NCBI GenBank assembly: GCA_900752445.1
Contig: CAADVN010000204.1
Coordinates: 1 to 14,096 of the forward strand
DNA: 14,096 nucleotides
Direction of reading: 5' to 3'
Source: an uncultured Oscillospiraceae bacterium
Lineage (GTDB): Bacteria > Bacillota > Clostridia > Oscillospirales > Oscillospiraceae
Shown in pieces: positions 6,500-13,662 of this stretch (positions are counted from its first letter, which is position 1; every line of letters begins with the position of its first letter). Position numbers and translations under genes: made by a program. Under the pieces are notes generated by a model. It was given only the letters and a program-made list of their open reading frames with translations, was not told the origin of the DNA and did no database searches.

Positions 6500-6781
6500 T
6501 CAGGCGACCTCGATGAAGCTGCCGCATTCCGGGCACTGGAAGCGCCCGCCCTGCTGCCTGAACGCCACGTGGAAGCCGCGGCAGAACACATAGCCGCAGT
6601 TGGGGCAGACGGTGGTGAGCCGCTTGTTGAACATCCAGTAGAGCCCCAGCACCATCCAGATTATACCCAGCGTCGTCATGATGAGCCAGCCGATATCAAA
6701 GAGCGCGGCGAGCGCTATGCCGGCGAAGACCATGAGGAAAGACGCCGCCAGGCTGAACCACACGAAACCCATTTTGGGCAT
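6500..6781 (-). CDS. Small two-helix membrane protein with C-terminal zinc ribbon
   Basis: This 93-residue protein has hydrophobic helices at about residues 6-28 and 31-50, then a basic turn and a soluble zinc ribbon: CPNCG (Cys59, Cys62) and CPECG (Cys83, Cys86), with an extra Cys67. The ribbon is probably on the cytoplasmic side, given the basic residues FNKR after helix 2. I do not recognise a named family; its role could be regulatory or scaffolding. ATG 6781 is preferred over an in-frame GTG at 6790 because that GTG lies inside the very strong AGAGGTGAT ribosome binding site at 6786-6794. It begins 29 bp after the symporter stop and is probably the last gene of that operon. Its upstream operon partner, the acyltransferase, also carries a zinc ribbon. 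Confidence 0.8.
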   Translation of the reverse strand: MPKMGFVWFSLAASFLMVFAGIALAALFDIGWLIMTTLGIIWMVLGLYWMFNKRLTTVCPNCGYVFCRGFHVAFRQQGGRFQCPECGSFIEVA

Positions 6782-6785
6782 TGAG

Positions 6786-6794
6786 ATCACCTCT
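6786..6794 (-). promoter_or_regulatory. Strong ribosome binding site of the zinc-ribbon membrane protein
   Basis: AGAGGTGAT on the minus strand is nearly a perfect complement of the 16S rRNA 3' end and ends 4 bases before ATG 6781 (8 bases from GAGG). It overlaps the alternative GTG at 6790, which excludes that start. Confidence 0.65.
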
Positions 6795-6810
6795 TGAATA
6801 TGATACGCGC

Positions 6811-8193
6811 CTACTTCCTGCGCCGCCTGAAGAGCTTGCTGCGGAAGAGTATGACGTTCATGGCGATGAAGAACAGGACCAGTATGCCCAGCGTCAGATA
6901 CGGCCGCACGGGCGCGAGCGTCGCCAGCAGCATCATCGGGAAGCCGAAGACGATGGCGGGGAAGTTCTGGTACACCAGATTGTCCAGCGCCGGGGTCTTG
7001 AACTCGCCGTCAATTTCGCGCAGCAATATGACGCCCGTGCTGGCCGTGCCGGTCAGCATGCCGTACATGGTGAGGAACTGCTCCTCGCGGTACTCGTCAA
7101 AGAGCTGTTTTGCCACGAAGTAGTTGTACACATAGGTGATGACGAGGCCCACGACGCCCATGATGAGGATGATGCCCCAGTAGTCCTTGAGCACGCTGAA
7201 GCGTATCGCCGCGATGCCGGCCACGACCATGATGTCGAAGAAGAAGTTGCTCGCGCGTGTCATGAGGAAGGCGTTGGTGTACTCCTTCTTGATGACGCCC
7301 TTCTTCCTGAGCCAGCCCATGAGCAGCTTCACCAGCGTGGTGGTGAGCACGCCCAGCAGGAAGTTGAAGCCGTAGATGACGGACTTCATGCCCGGCAGCA
7401 GGAGGCCGAGCAGCTCCATGAGCAGGTAGGCCAGCAGGTAGGCCAGGGCTATGAGCGCTATCTGCACGGTGAGCTTGTCTATGCTCTCCTGCATGGGTAT
7501 CTCGTCGTCGGACTGTATCTGCTCGGAGCGCAGGGCCTTTTCCTCGACGTGGACGACCTTGATGCGGCCGAGCTTTTTCTGTATATTCAGGTGTATTACG
7601 CCGCCGATGCTGGCGCTCAGAAAGCCCAGCGCCGCGATAGTCAGGCCGAAGCTCTTGCCGCCGACGAAGCCGAAGTCGTTCTCGAAGATGCCGCCGTAGT
7701 TGAGCGCCTGGCCCGTGCCCTGGCCGTAGCCGAAGGGCAGCAGGATGCCCGCGGCAGGGAAGAAGTCCGTCACGATGAGCGCCGCGACGATGGAGATGCC
7801 CAGCCCGAACACCGCCTGCAGCAGGTAGGTCGAGACCGTGGTCACGCCGGTATTGAATATCTCGATGGTGCGCTTTTTCGTCAGCTTCGTGGCCGAGGGC
7901 TTGAAGGCCGAGGCGATGAAGCCCAGCGCCAGCGTGTGGTAGGTGATGATCTCCAGCACCTCCGTGCCGTTGCCGCCGAAGAAGGCCGTGTCGAACATGA
8001 CCTCGCCCGTGCAGCGCTTGTACACGCCCGCGACCACTATCAGCACGCAGCCGCCGATGACCGAGGCCGGTATCAGCGAGGCCTGCAGGAACTTTATCGA
8101 CTTCTTCAGAATATTCGCGGCCAAAAGGCTAAGCAGCAGTACTGCCGCCAGATTGAGACCGCTCCACACACTATAGTCCCAAAAATTTTCCAT
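6811..8193 (-). CDS. gltS: GltS-family sodium:glutamate symporter
   Basis: This 460-residue polytopic membrane protein of the ESS family probably imports glutamate or a related dicarboxylate with sodium. Its two halves carry the inverted-repeat pore-loop signatures: PFGYGQGTGQALNYG at about residues 153-167 and GTASTGVILLREID at about 382-395. A hydrophilic central loop at about 205-240 separates the halves, and the tail ends in a basic RRRRK. Length is slightly above E. coli GltS (401 aa). ATG 8193 is chosen over an in-frame GTG at 8202 because AGGGG lies 8 bases before the ATG and overlaps the GTG. The start lies inside the last 23 bp of the acyltransferase gene, so the two are probably translationally coupled. 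Exact substrate specificity cannot be read from sequence. Confidence 0.88.
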   Translation of the reverse strand: MENFWDYSVWSGLNLAAVLLLSLLAANILKKSIKFLQASLIPASVIGGCVLIVVAGVYKRCTGEVMFDTAFFGGNGTEVLEIITYHTLALGFIASAFKPSATKLTKKRTIEIFNTGVTTVSTYLLQAVFGLGISIVAALIVTDFFPAAGILLPFGYGQGTGQALNYGGIFENDFGFVGGKSFGLTIAALGFLSASIGGVIHLNIQKKLGRIKVVHVEEKALRSEQIQSDDEIPMQESIDKLTVQIALIALAYLLAYLLMELLGLLLPGMKSVIYGFNFLLGVLTTTLVKLLMGWLRKKGVIKKEYTNAFLMTRASNFFFDIMVVAGIAAIRFSVLKDYWGIILIMGVVGLVITYVYNYFVAKQLFDEYREEQFLTMYGMLTGTASTGVILLREIDGEFKTPALDNLVYQNFPAIVFGFPMMLLATLAPVRPYLTLGILVLFFIAMNVILFRSKLFRRRRK

Positions 8194-9376
8194 CCTTGTC
8201 ACCCCTGCCCTGATTCTTGCTGCGGTAATATATATTCACATATTTGAGGGCGTTGAACCGCTTTCCGCCCTTGAGCTGCCAGAGCTTTTCGCCCATGTAG
8301 ATATTAAGCTTGTTGCGTCCGAGCACCGAGATGCCGGTGATATCCGCGAATGGGCAGCTCTTGCCGTCGATGACCAGCCTGTCGCCGTAGAGGCAGAGCT
8401 CGGCGTCCTTTTTGAGCCTCCGCTTGCGCCTGTAGACGATGACCTCGTACAGCGCGGCCCGGTCCCGGTACATGGGCTCGTCCAGGTAGAGGCCCGTGTC
8501 GAGCCGGTTTATGAACTCCTCCTGGTAGTCGTACCAGCCCGTGACGAACTCGAAGGGGAAGTCGAAGCCCTGACCCCTGAGCCTCTTGTCCTTCCCGTAC
8601 TCCACCTTCCTGCGGCACCTTTTGCACTCTATGCTGTTGCCCCGGCTCTCGAACTCGGAGAGCCCGCACCAGGGGCAGACGTACATGGCCCGCTCGAGGT
8701 ATTCCGCCCGGACGTCCGAGTCGAACTGTGCGTCCGCCTTGCCCTCGTCCGCGTAGAGCTCGCGCTCTATGACCTCCATCAGCTCCTGCTTTGAGAGGGA
8801 CTTGAACTCCTCAGGCTCCATGACCCGGGAAACGTAGCAGCGCATATGACCCTTACGCACCGCGTCGCTCCACCTGGGATGCACGCCGTAGCCGCCCTCG
8901 ATGCGCAAAAAGGCGATGGGCAGCTTTATGAGCTTGGCCAGCGCGGCGATGGCCGGGTTCATGTAGCCCGTCCTGCCGCTGTAGGTCCGGTTGCCCTCGG
9001 GCGCTATCGCTATCGTGCCGCCCTCTTTTGCGACCCTGATGCAGTTCTTGACCGCCGATATGTCCGAAGTCTGCTTCTTGATGGGTATCGGCGCGACGGC
9101 CCAGCGCAGCAGCGTTGAGATGAAGCCGTTTGAAAACAGGTCCTCGCTCGCGACATAGTACACCGGACCCTCGAAGGTCATGCCCACAAAAAACTGGTCG
9201 AAGGCCGTCTGATGGTTCATCAGTATGAGATAGGCCCGCTCGCCCTGTGCGCTGAACTTCTCGATGTCGATGCCGTAGCGCCGGACCGTATACCGGTGCA
9301 GCACAAGGTACGCTATATCGCGTACCACGCGGTGATGACGCCTCATCCATGGCTTCTTCTTTTGAGCACCTTCCAT
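8171..9376 (-). CDS. PlsC-like 1-acyl-glycerol-3-phosphate acyltransferase with zinc ribbon and C-terminal extension
   Basis: This 401-residue protein has a PlsC/LPLAT acyltransferase domain at about residues 15-190, with catalytic NHQTAFD (His55, Asp60) and the substrate-binding EGNR (127-130). Such enzymes transfer an acyl chain to lysophosphatidic acid or a similar lipid at the membrane face. Typical PlsC proteins are about 240 aa. Here a zinc ribbon follows (CPWCG at 234-238, CKRC at 251-254), then a basic region and a beta-rich C-terminal domain (about 305-385) that may be PH/GRAM-like. The ATG at 9376 follows a GGGGGGCGG ribosome binding site. It is the first gene of an operon with gltS, sharing a 23-bp overlap. 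The unusual tail suggests regulated or partner-dependent acyl transfer. The acyltransferase call is firm; the C-terminal fold is a guess. Confidence 0.87.
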   Translation of the reverse strand: MEGAQKKKPWMRRHHRVVRDIAYLVLHRYTVRRYGIDIEKFSAQGERAYLILMNHQTAFDQFFVGMTFEGPVYYVASEDLFSNGFISTLLRWAVAPIPIKKQTSDISAVKNCIRVAKEGGTIAIAPEGNRTYSGRTGYMNPAIAALAKLIKLPIAFLRIEGGYGVHPRWSDAVRKGHMRCYVSRVMEPEEFKSLSKQELMEVIERELYADEGKADAQFDSDVRAEYLERAMYVCPWCGLSEFESRGNSIECKRCRRKVEYGKDKRLRGQGFDFPFEFVTGWYDYQEEFINRLDTGLYLDEPMYRDRAALYEVIVYRRKRRLKKDAELCLYGDRLVIDGKSCPFADITGISVLGRNKLNIYMGEKLWQLKGGKRFNALKYVNIYYRSKNQGRGDKDGKFLGL

Positions 9377-9393
9377 TTATCCGCCCCCCTGAA

Positions 9394-9408
9394 ACAACAC
9401 CATGTTGT
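9394..9408. promoter_or_regulatory. Small palindrome in the acyltransferase leader
   Basis: ACAACA and TGTTGT are perfect 6-bp arms around CCA. The site lies about 18 bp before ATG 9376 and just after the predicted transcript start. It could be an operator or a weak RNA hairpin near the ribosome binding site. It is short and chance is possible. Confidence 0.25.
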
Positions 9409-9423
9409 CAAATATATTTCAAT

Positions 9424-9453
9424 ATAATATCACATTACCGCGCTTAATTACAA
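9424..9453 (-). promoter_or_regulatory. Promoter of the acyltransferase-gltS operon
   Basis: On the minus strand TTGTAA (9448-9453), an 18-base spacer and TATTAT (9424-9429) preceded by TG (extended -10). The -10 context TGATATTATA is the same as in the promoter at 5419-5447. The start would be near 9417, about 40 bases before ATG 9376. Confidence 0.55.
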
Positions 9454-9530
9454 TAGCTCCCGGAGATTACACACACCTGCGGCGGCAAGTGTACAAAAAC
9501 CGCCATGGATGACGGCTCGGCATTAAAATC

Positions 9531-9560
9531 AAGGAGCATGCGGCACAAGGCATGCTCCTT
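9531..9560 (-). terminator. Intrinsic terminator of the ABC exporter operon
   Basis: An uninterrupted 11-bp stem AAGGAGCATGC/GCATGCTCCTT (9531-9541 with 9550-9560) encloses an 8-base loop. It starts 16 bp after the exporter stop. On the minus strand it is followed by GATTTTAAT. The flanking stretch 9461-9530 holds no gene or clear motif that I can see. Confidence 0.75.
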
Positions 9561-9576
9561 TTGGCTTATGCTTGCG

Positions 9577-11475
9577 TCATTCGAGCTCGAAGGCGCCGGT
9601 GTAGAGCTGGTAATACTGGCCCTTCTGCTCGAGCAGCTGCTCGTGCGTGCCGCGCTCTATGATGCGGCCGTGCTCGAGGACGATGATGACGTCGGAGTTT
9701 TTGACGGTGGACAGCCGGTGGGCTATAACAAATACCGTGCGGCCCTGCATGAGCGCGTCCATGCCGCGCTGGACGATGGCCTCGGTGCGCGTGTCGATGG
9801 AGCTCGTGGCCTCGTCGAGTATCATGACCGGCGGGTCGGCCACGGCGGCACGGGCTATCGAGATGAGCTGCCTCTGGCCCTGCGAGAGGTTCGCGCCGTT
9901 GCCTGAGAGCACCGTGTTGTAGCCCTCGGGCAGCCTTGTGATGAAGTCGTCCGCGCCCGCGAGCTTGGCGGCCGCGATGCAGTCCTCATCCGAGGCGTCC
10001 AGCTTGCCGTAGCGGATGTTCTCCATGACCGTGCCGGTGAAGAGGTTCGTGTCCTGGAGCACTATGCCCAGCGCGCGGCGCAGGTCGCTCTTGCGTATCT
10101 TGGTGATATTGATGCCGTCGTAGCGTATCTTGCCGTCGGCGATATCATAGAAGCGGTTGAGCAGGTTCGTGATGGTGGTCTTGCCCGCGCCCGTCGCGCC
10201 GACGAAGGCCACCTTCTGGCCGGGCTTGGCGTAGAGCGAGATATCGTGCAGCACGGGCTTGCCCGCCTCGTACTCGAAGTCCACGTCGAAGAGCCGCACG
10301 TCGCCGCGCAGGGGCACGTAGGTGACGGTGCCCTCGGCCCTGTGCGGGTGTTTCCAGGCCCAGAGCCCGGTGCGCTCCTCGCACTCCACGTACTCGCCGT
10401 TCACTTCCTTCGCGTTCACGAGCGTGACGTAGCCGTTATCCGACTCGGCGGGTTCGTCGAGCAGGGCGAAGATGCGCTTTGTGCCGGCGATGCCCATGAC
10501 GACGGAGTTCACCTGGTGCGACACCTGGCCGATGTTGCCCGCGAAGGACTTGGTCATGTTGAGGAAGGGCACGACGATGCTGATGCCGAAGGTCATGCCG
10601 GATATGCTCAGATTCTTTGCGCCGCCGATGAGCATCAGCCCGCCCGCGACGGCGACGACGACGTAGAGCACGTTGCCGATGTTGTTGAGTATGGGCCCGA
10701 GGGTGTTGGCGTATTTGTTGGCCTTTTCGGACTCGCGGAACAGCTCGTCGTTTATCCTGTCGAAGTCGGCCTGGCTCTCCTCCTCGTGGCAGAACACCTT
10801 GACGACCTTCATGCCGCTCATCATCTCCTCGGCGAAGCCCTCGACCTTGCCGAGCGCGGCCTGCTGCCTGAAGAAGTAGCTGGCGGATTTGCCGCCTATC
10901 CTGCCCGTGAGGTAGAGCATGAGCACGACGCCCGCGAGCACGACCAGCGTCAGCCACACGCTGAAGTACAGCATTATGCAGAACACCGTCGTGACCATGA
11001 TGGTCGAGGCCAGCAGCTGCGGGAAGCTCTGGGATATCATCTGCCGCAGGGTGTCGATATCGTTCGTGTAGTGGCTCATGATGTCGCCGTGGCTGTTGGA
11101 GTCGAAGTACTTGATGGGCAGGCACTGCATCTTGTCGAACATCTTGCAGCGCAGCTTCTTGAGCGTGCCCTGGGTGATGATGGCCATGAGCTGGTTGAAG
11201 GCCGCGCCCGCTATGAGCGAGACGCCGTAGAAGATGGCGAGTATGCCTACCAGCCTGAGTATGGGACCCTTGGCCGAGGCCCAGTCGCCGGACTGCCAGC
11301 TTTGCTCAATGACGGCGATGATGTTCTGCATGAACAGCGAGGGTATGGAGCTCACCACGGCGTTTATGACGATGCACACGATGGCGAGCGGCAGCATGAC
11401 GGGGTAGAATTCGCGCATGGTGCGCAGCAGGCGTCCGACGACGGCGCCGCCCTTTTCGGTCCTTGTCTTTTTCAT
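9577..11475 (-). CDS. ABC exporter subunit with consensus ATP site (BmrD/TM288-like)
   Basis: This 632-residue half-transporter has a six-helix membrane domain (about residues 20-330) fused to an ATPase domain (about 393-632). It shows Walker A GATGAGKT (426-433), Q-loop Q474 in VLQDTNLF, signature LSQGQ (530-534), Walker B VMILDE with catalytic Glu555, and His586 in IAHRLST. With its partner it should form a heterodimeric type IV exporter for drugs, lipids or peptides. A long linker (about 350-392) containing an acidic stretch and a Trp/His-rich stretch sits between the domains, longer than in the partner. The signature is LSQGQ instead of LSGGQ, as expected for the subunit that completes the degenerate site. 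Its ATG overlaps the partner's stop by 4 bp (ATGA), so the pair is translationally coupled. The substrate is not predictable. Confidence 0.93.
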   Translation of the reverse strand: MKKTRTEKGGAVVGRLLRTMREFYPVMLPLAIVCIVINAVVSSIPSLFMQNIIAVIEQSWQSGDWASAKGPILRLVGILAIFYGVSLIAGAAFNQLMAIITQGTLKKLRCKMFDKMQCLPIKYFDSNSHGDIMSHYTNDIDTLRQMISQSFPQLLASTIMVTTVFCIMLYFSVWLTLVVLAGVVLMLYLTGRIGGKSASYFFRQQAALGKVEGFAEEMMSGMKVVKVFCHEEESQADFDRINDELFRESEKANKYANTLGPILNNIGNVLYVVVAVAGGLMLIGGAKNLSISGMTFGISIVVPFLNMTKSFAGNIGQVSHQVNSVVMGIAGTKRIFALLDEPAESDNGYVTLVNAKEVNGEYVECEERTGLWAWKHPHRAEGTVTYVPLRGDVRLFDVDFEYEAGKPVLHDISLYAKPGQKVAFVGATGAGKTTITNLLNRFYDIADGKIRYDGINITKIRKSDLRRALGIVLQDTNLFTGTVMENIRYGKLDASDEDCIAAAKLAGADDFITRLPEGYNTVLSGNGANLSQGQRQLISIARAAVADPPVMILDEATSSIDTRTEAIVQRGMDALMQGRTVFVIAHRLSTVKNSDVIIVLEHGRIIERGTHEQLLEQKGQYYQLYTGAFELE

Positions 11476-13211
11476 TCGTCAGCACCTGCCTTGTTCTGCG
11501 AGGTGTATATCTCGCGGTAGACCTCGTTTCCGGCCATGAGCTCCTCGTGCGAGCCGACGGCCATGATGCTGCCGCCGTCCATGACGATTATCCTGTCCGC
11601 GTCCTCGACTGAAGCCGTCCTCTGGGCAATGATGAGCTTCGTCGTCTCGGGCATGAACTCGCGCAGGCCCTTGCGTATGCCCGCGTCCGTCCTGGTATCG
11701 ACGGCCGAGGTCGAGTCGTCCAGTATGAGTATCTTCGGCTTCTTGAGCAGCGCCCGGGCGATGCAGAGCCTCTGCTTCTGGCCGCCGGAGACGTTCGTGC
11801 CGCCCTGCTCTATCCAGGTGTCGTAGCCGTCCGGGAACTGGCTTATGAAGTCGTCCGCCTGCGCCAGCTTGCACACGTGGACGAGCTCCTCGTCCGTGGC
11901 CTCCTTGTTGCCCCAGCGCAGGTTGTCCTTGATGGTGCCTGCGAAGAGCTGGTTCTTCTGCAATACGACGGCCACCTGCCCGCGCAGCGTCTCTATATCG
12001 TACTCGCGCACGTCGCGCCCGCCGACCTTCACGCTGCCCTCGGTCACGTCGTAGAGCCTGGAGATGAGGTTCACGAGCGTGGACTTCGACGAGCCCGTGC
12101 CGCCTATGATGCCGATGGTCTCGCCGGACCTTATGTGCAAATCGATGTTCGAGAGCGCCATGCGCTCGGCCTTCTCGGAGTAGCGGAAGCTCACGCCGTC
12201 AAAGTCGATGGAGCCGTCCGCGACCTCGTACACGGGGTTTTCCGGGTTCGTGAGCGTGCTCTTTTCCGAGAGCACCTCGATGATGCGCTTCGTGGACTCG
12301 CCGGCCATGGTTATCATGACGAAGACCATGGAGAGCATCATGAGGCTCGAGAGCATCATAAAGCTGTAGGTCAGCAGCGCCGAGAGCTGGCCCACGTCGA
12401 AGTCGAGGCCCATCGAGGTCACGATGGTGTATGAGCCGAAGGACAGCACGAAGACCATGACGGAGTAGATGCAAAACTGCATGAGCGGCCCGTTGAGGGC
12501 GAGGATGCGCTCCGCCCTGGTGAAGTCCGCGCAGACGTCGTCGGCCGCGGCGCCGAATTTCTTCGACTCGTAGTCCTCGCGCACGAAGGCCTTGACCACG
12601 CGCATGGCCTTGACGTTCTCCTGTATGGACTCGTTGAGCTTGTCGTACTTCTTGAAGACGCGCCGGAAGAGCGGCACGGTCCTGAGCGCCACAAGAGCCA
12701 GGCCCGCGCCGAGCACGGGCAGCACGAAGAGGAAGATCCAGGCCATCTTGCCGCCCATCATGAAGGCCATGACAAAGGCGAAGATGAGCATGAGCGGCGA
12801 GCGTATGGCCAGGCGGATTATCATCATGAAGGCGAACTGCACGTTCGTGACGTCCGTCGTCATCCTCGTGACCAGCGACGAGGTCAGAAAGTGGTCTATA
12901 TTCTCAAACGAAAAGCCCTGCACGGCGTGGAAGATGTCGTGCCTCAGGTTCCGCGCCAGGCCGCAGGAGGCCGTCGAGCAGGTGAGCCCCGCCAGCGCCC
13001 CGAACAGCAGCGACAGCGCCGCCATCAGCACCAGCAGCCCGCCGTAGCGCAGGATGACGTCCATGCTGCACCCGGCCTTTATCTCGTTCACGAGCTGCGC
13101 CGTGATAAAAGGTATGATGCACTCCATTACCACCTCGAGCGAGACAAGTATGGGCGTCAATATCGAGACGCCCTTGTACTCGCGCAGGCTCAGTTGAAAC
13201 AGCTTTACCAT
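11472..13211 (-). CDS. ABC exporter subunit with degenerate ATP site (BmrC/TM287-like)
   Basis: This 579-residue half-transporter has a membrane domain (about residues 10-310) and an ATPase domain (about 333-579). Three deviations mark the degenerate site: Walker A GGTGSSKST (370-378) has Ser375 where Gly is usual, Walker B ends LILDD with Asp499 in place of the catalytic Glu, and the switch histidine is Gln530 (IAQRTAS). Its own signature VSGGQ (474-478) is near consensus and would complete the catalytic site of the partner encoded next. This is the normal asymmetric pattern of heterodimeric exporters, not decay. ATG 13211 is chosen because GAGGAG lies 6 bases upstream; the frame continues to a TTG at 13235 without a ribosome binding site. 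I see no clear promoter between 13212 and 13298, so expression may depend on read-through of the hairpin there. Confidence 0.93.
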   Translation of the reverse strand: MVKLFQLSLREYKGVSILTPILVSLEVVMECIIPFITAQLVNEIKAGCSMDVILRYGGLLVLMAALSLLFGALAGLTCSTASCGLARNLRHDIFHAVQGFSFENIDHFLTSSLVTRMTTDVTNVQFAFMMIIRLAIRSPLMLIFAFVMAFMMGGKMAWIFLFVLPVLGAGLALVALRTVPLFRRVFKKYDKLNESIQENVKAMRVVKAFVREDYESKKFGAAADDVCADFTRAERILALNGPLMQFCIYSVMVFVLSFGSYTIVTSMGLDFDVGQLSALLTYSFMMLSSLMMLSMVFVMITMAGESTKRIIEVLSEKSTLTNPENPVYEVADGSIDFDGVSFRYSEKAERMALSNIDLHIRSGETIGIIGGTGSSKSTLVNLISRLYDVTEGSVKVGGRDVREYDIETLRGQVAVVLQKNQLFAGTIKDNLRWGNKEATDEELVHVCKLAQADDFISQFPDGYDTWIEQGGTNVSGGQKQRLCIARALLKKPKILILDDSTSAVDTRTDAGIRKGLREFMPETTKLIIAQRTASVEDADRIIVMDGGSIMAVGSHEELMAGNEVYREIYTSQNKAGADE

Positions 13212-13236
13212 ATAACTCTCCTCACCTTGACTCAAA

Positions 13237-13283
13237 AGCGAGCATAGCTTGCCGCGCCAGGTACTGCGGCAAGTATGCTCACT
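13237..13283 (-). terminator. Strong hairpin after ybaB, before the ABC exporter
   Basis: The arms 13237-13255 and 13266-13283 pair as 10 bp plus 8 bp with a single bulged base and a 10-base loop; the 10-bp part contains one G-U pair. On the minus strand it is followed by GCTTTTGAG, a short U-run. It probably ends or attenuates the dnaX-ybaB transcript 15 bp after ybaB. The exporter ATG lies 26 bp beyond it. Confidence 0.7.
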
Positions 13284-13298
13284 CCAAAGGATATTCTG

Positions 13299-13646
13299 TT
13301 AGAACGGCAGGCCCTTCATGCCCGTGAGCTTTGCCATGCTCCCGGACGAGGCGGCGTCTACCTTGCGCAGCGCCTCATTGACTGCGGCGATGATGAGGTC
13401 CTGGAGCATGTCCACATCCTCGGGGTCCACGGCCTCGGGGTCTATCGTCAGCCCCGTGAGCTCGTGCTTGCCGCTCACGACGGCTTTCACGACGCCGCCG
13501 CCGGCTGTCGCCTCGAAGCTCGAGGCCTCAAGCTCCTCCTGCATCCTGCGCAGCTCCTCCTGCATCTTCTGGGCCTGCTTCATCATATTGGCCTGGTTCA
13601 TGCCGCCCATGCCGCCGTAGCCGCCGCGGAAACCGCCTTTTGCCAT
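13299..13646 (-). CDS. ybaB: YbaB/EbfC family nucleoid-associated protein
   Basis: This small DNA-binding protein of 115 residues has a Gly/Met-rich N-terminus (residues 4-15), then the family's helical MMKQAQKMQEEL segment, the ATAGGGVVKAVVSG core with conserved glycines, and a C-terminal helix with DLIIAAVNEAL. It forms a dimer that binds DNA and is linked to recombination and repair functions. Length matches the family (about 100-115 aa). ATG 13646 is preferred; an in-frame TTG at 13670 would add eight residues and overlap the upstream gene by 8 bp. The upstream neighbour is probably dnaX, matching the widespread dnaX-ybaB(-recR) order. recR is not downstream here; an ABC exporter follows a hairpin instead. 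Confidence 0.92.
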   Translation of the reverse strand: MAKGGFRGGYGGMGGMNQANMMKQAQKMQEELRRMQEELEASSFEATAGGGVVKAVVSGKHELTGLTIDPEAVDPEDVDMLQDLIIAAVNEALRKVDAASSGSMAKLTGMKGLPF

Positions 13647-13662
13647 GGTATCATCCAACCTT

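Noticed and set aside
6781..8247. A 488-codon open frame on the + strand opposite gltS
   Set aside because: Its translation is rich in His, Asp, Glu, Ala and Arg without domain motifs, as expected for the antisense of a GC-rich gene, and the minus strand encodes a clear GltS protein.
9481..9515. GGCGG and CCGCC separated by 13 bases, a possible small RNA or hairpin
   Set aside because: Only a 5-bp stem with a large loop and no promoter or U-tract, so no support beyond chance in GC-rich DNA.
10246..11520. A 424-codon open frame on the + strand opposite the ABC exporter
   Set aside because: Low-complexity, His/Val/Glu-rich antisense translation; the opposite strand carries intact ABC transporter motifs.
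13231..13260. TTGCCG/TATGCT on the minus strand as a promoter for the ABC exporter
   Set aside because: The spacing is about 20 bases and both elements are part of the hairpin arms, so it is not a credible promoter.
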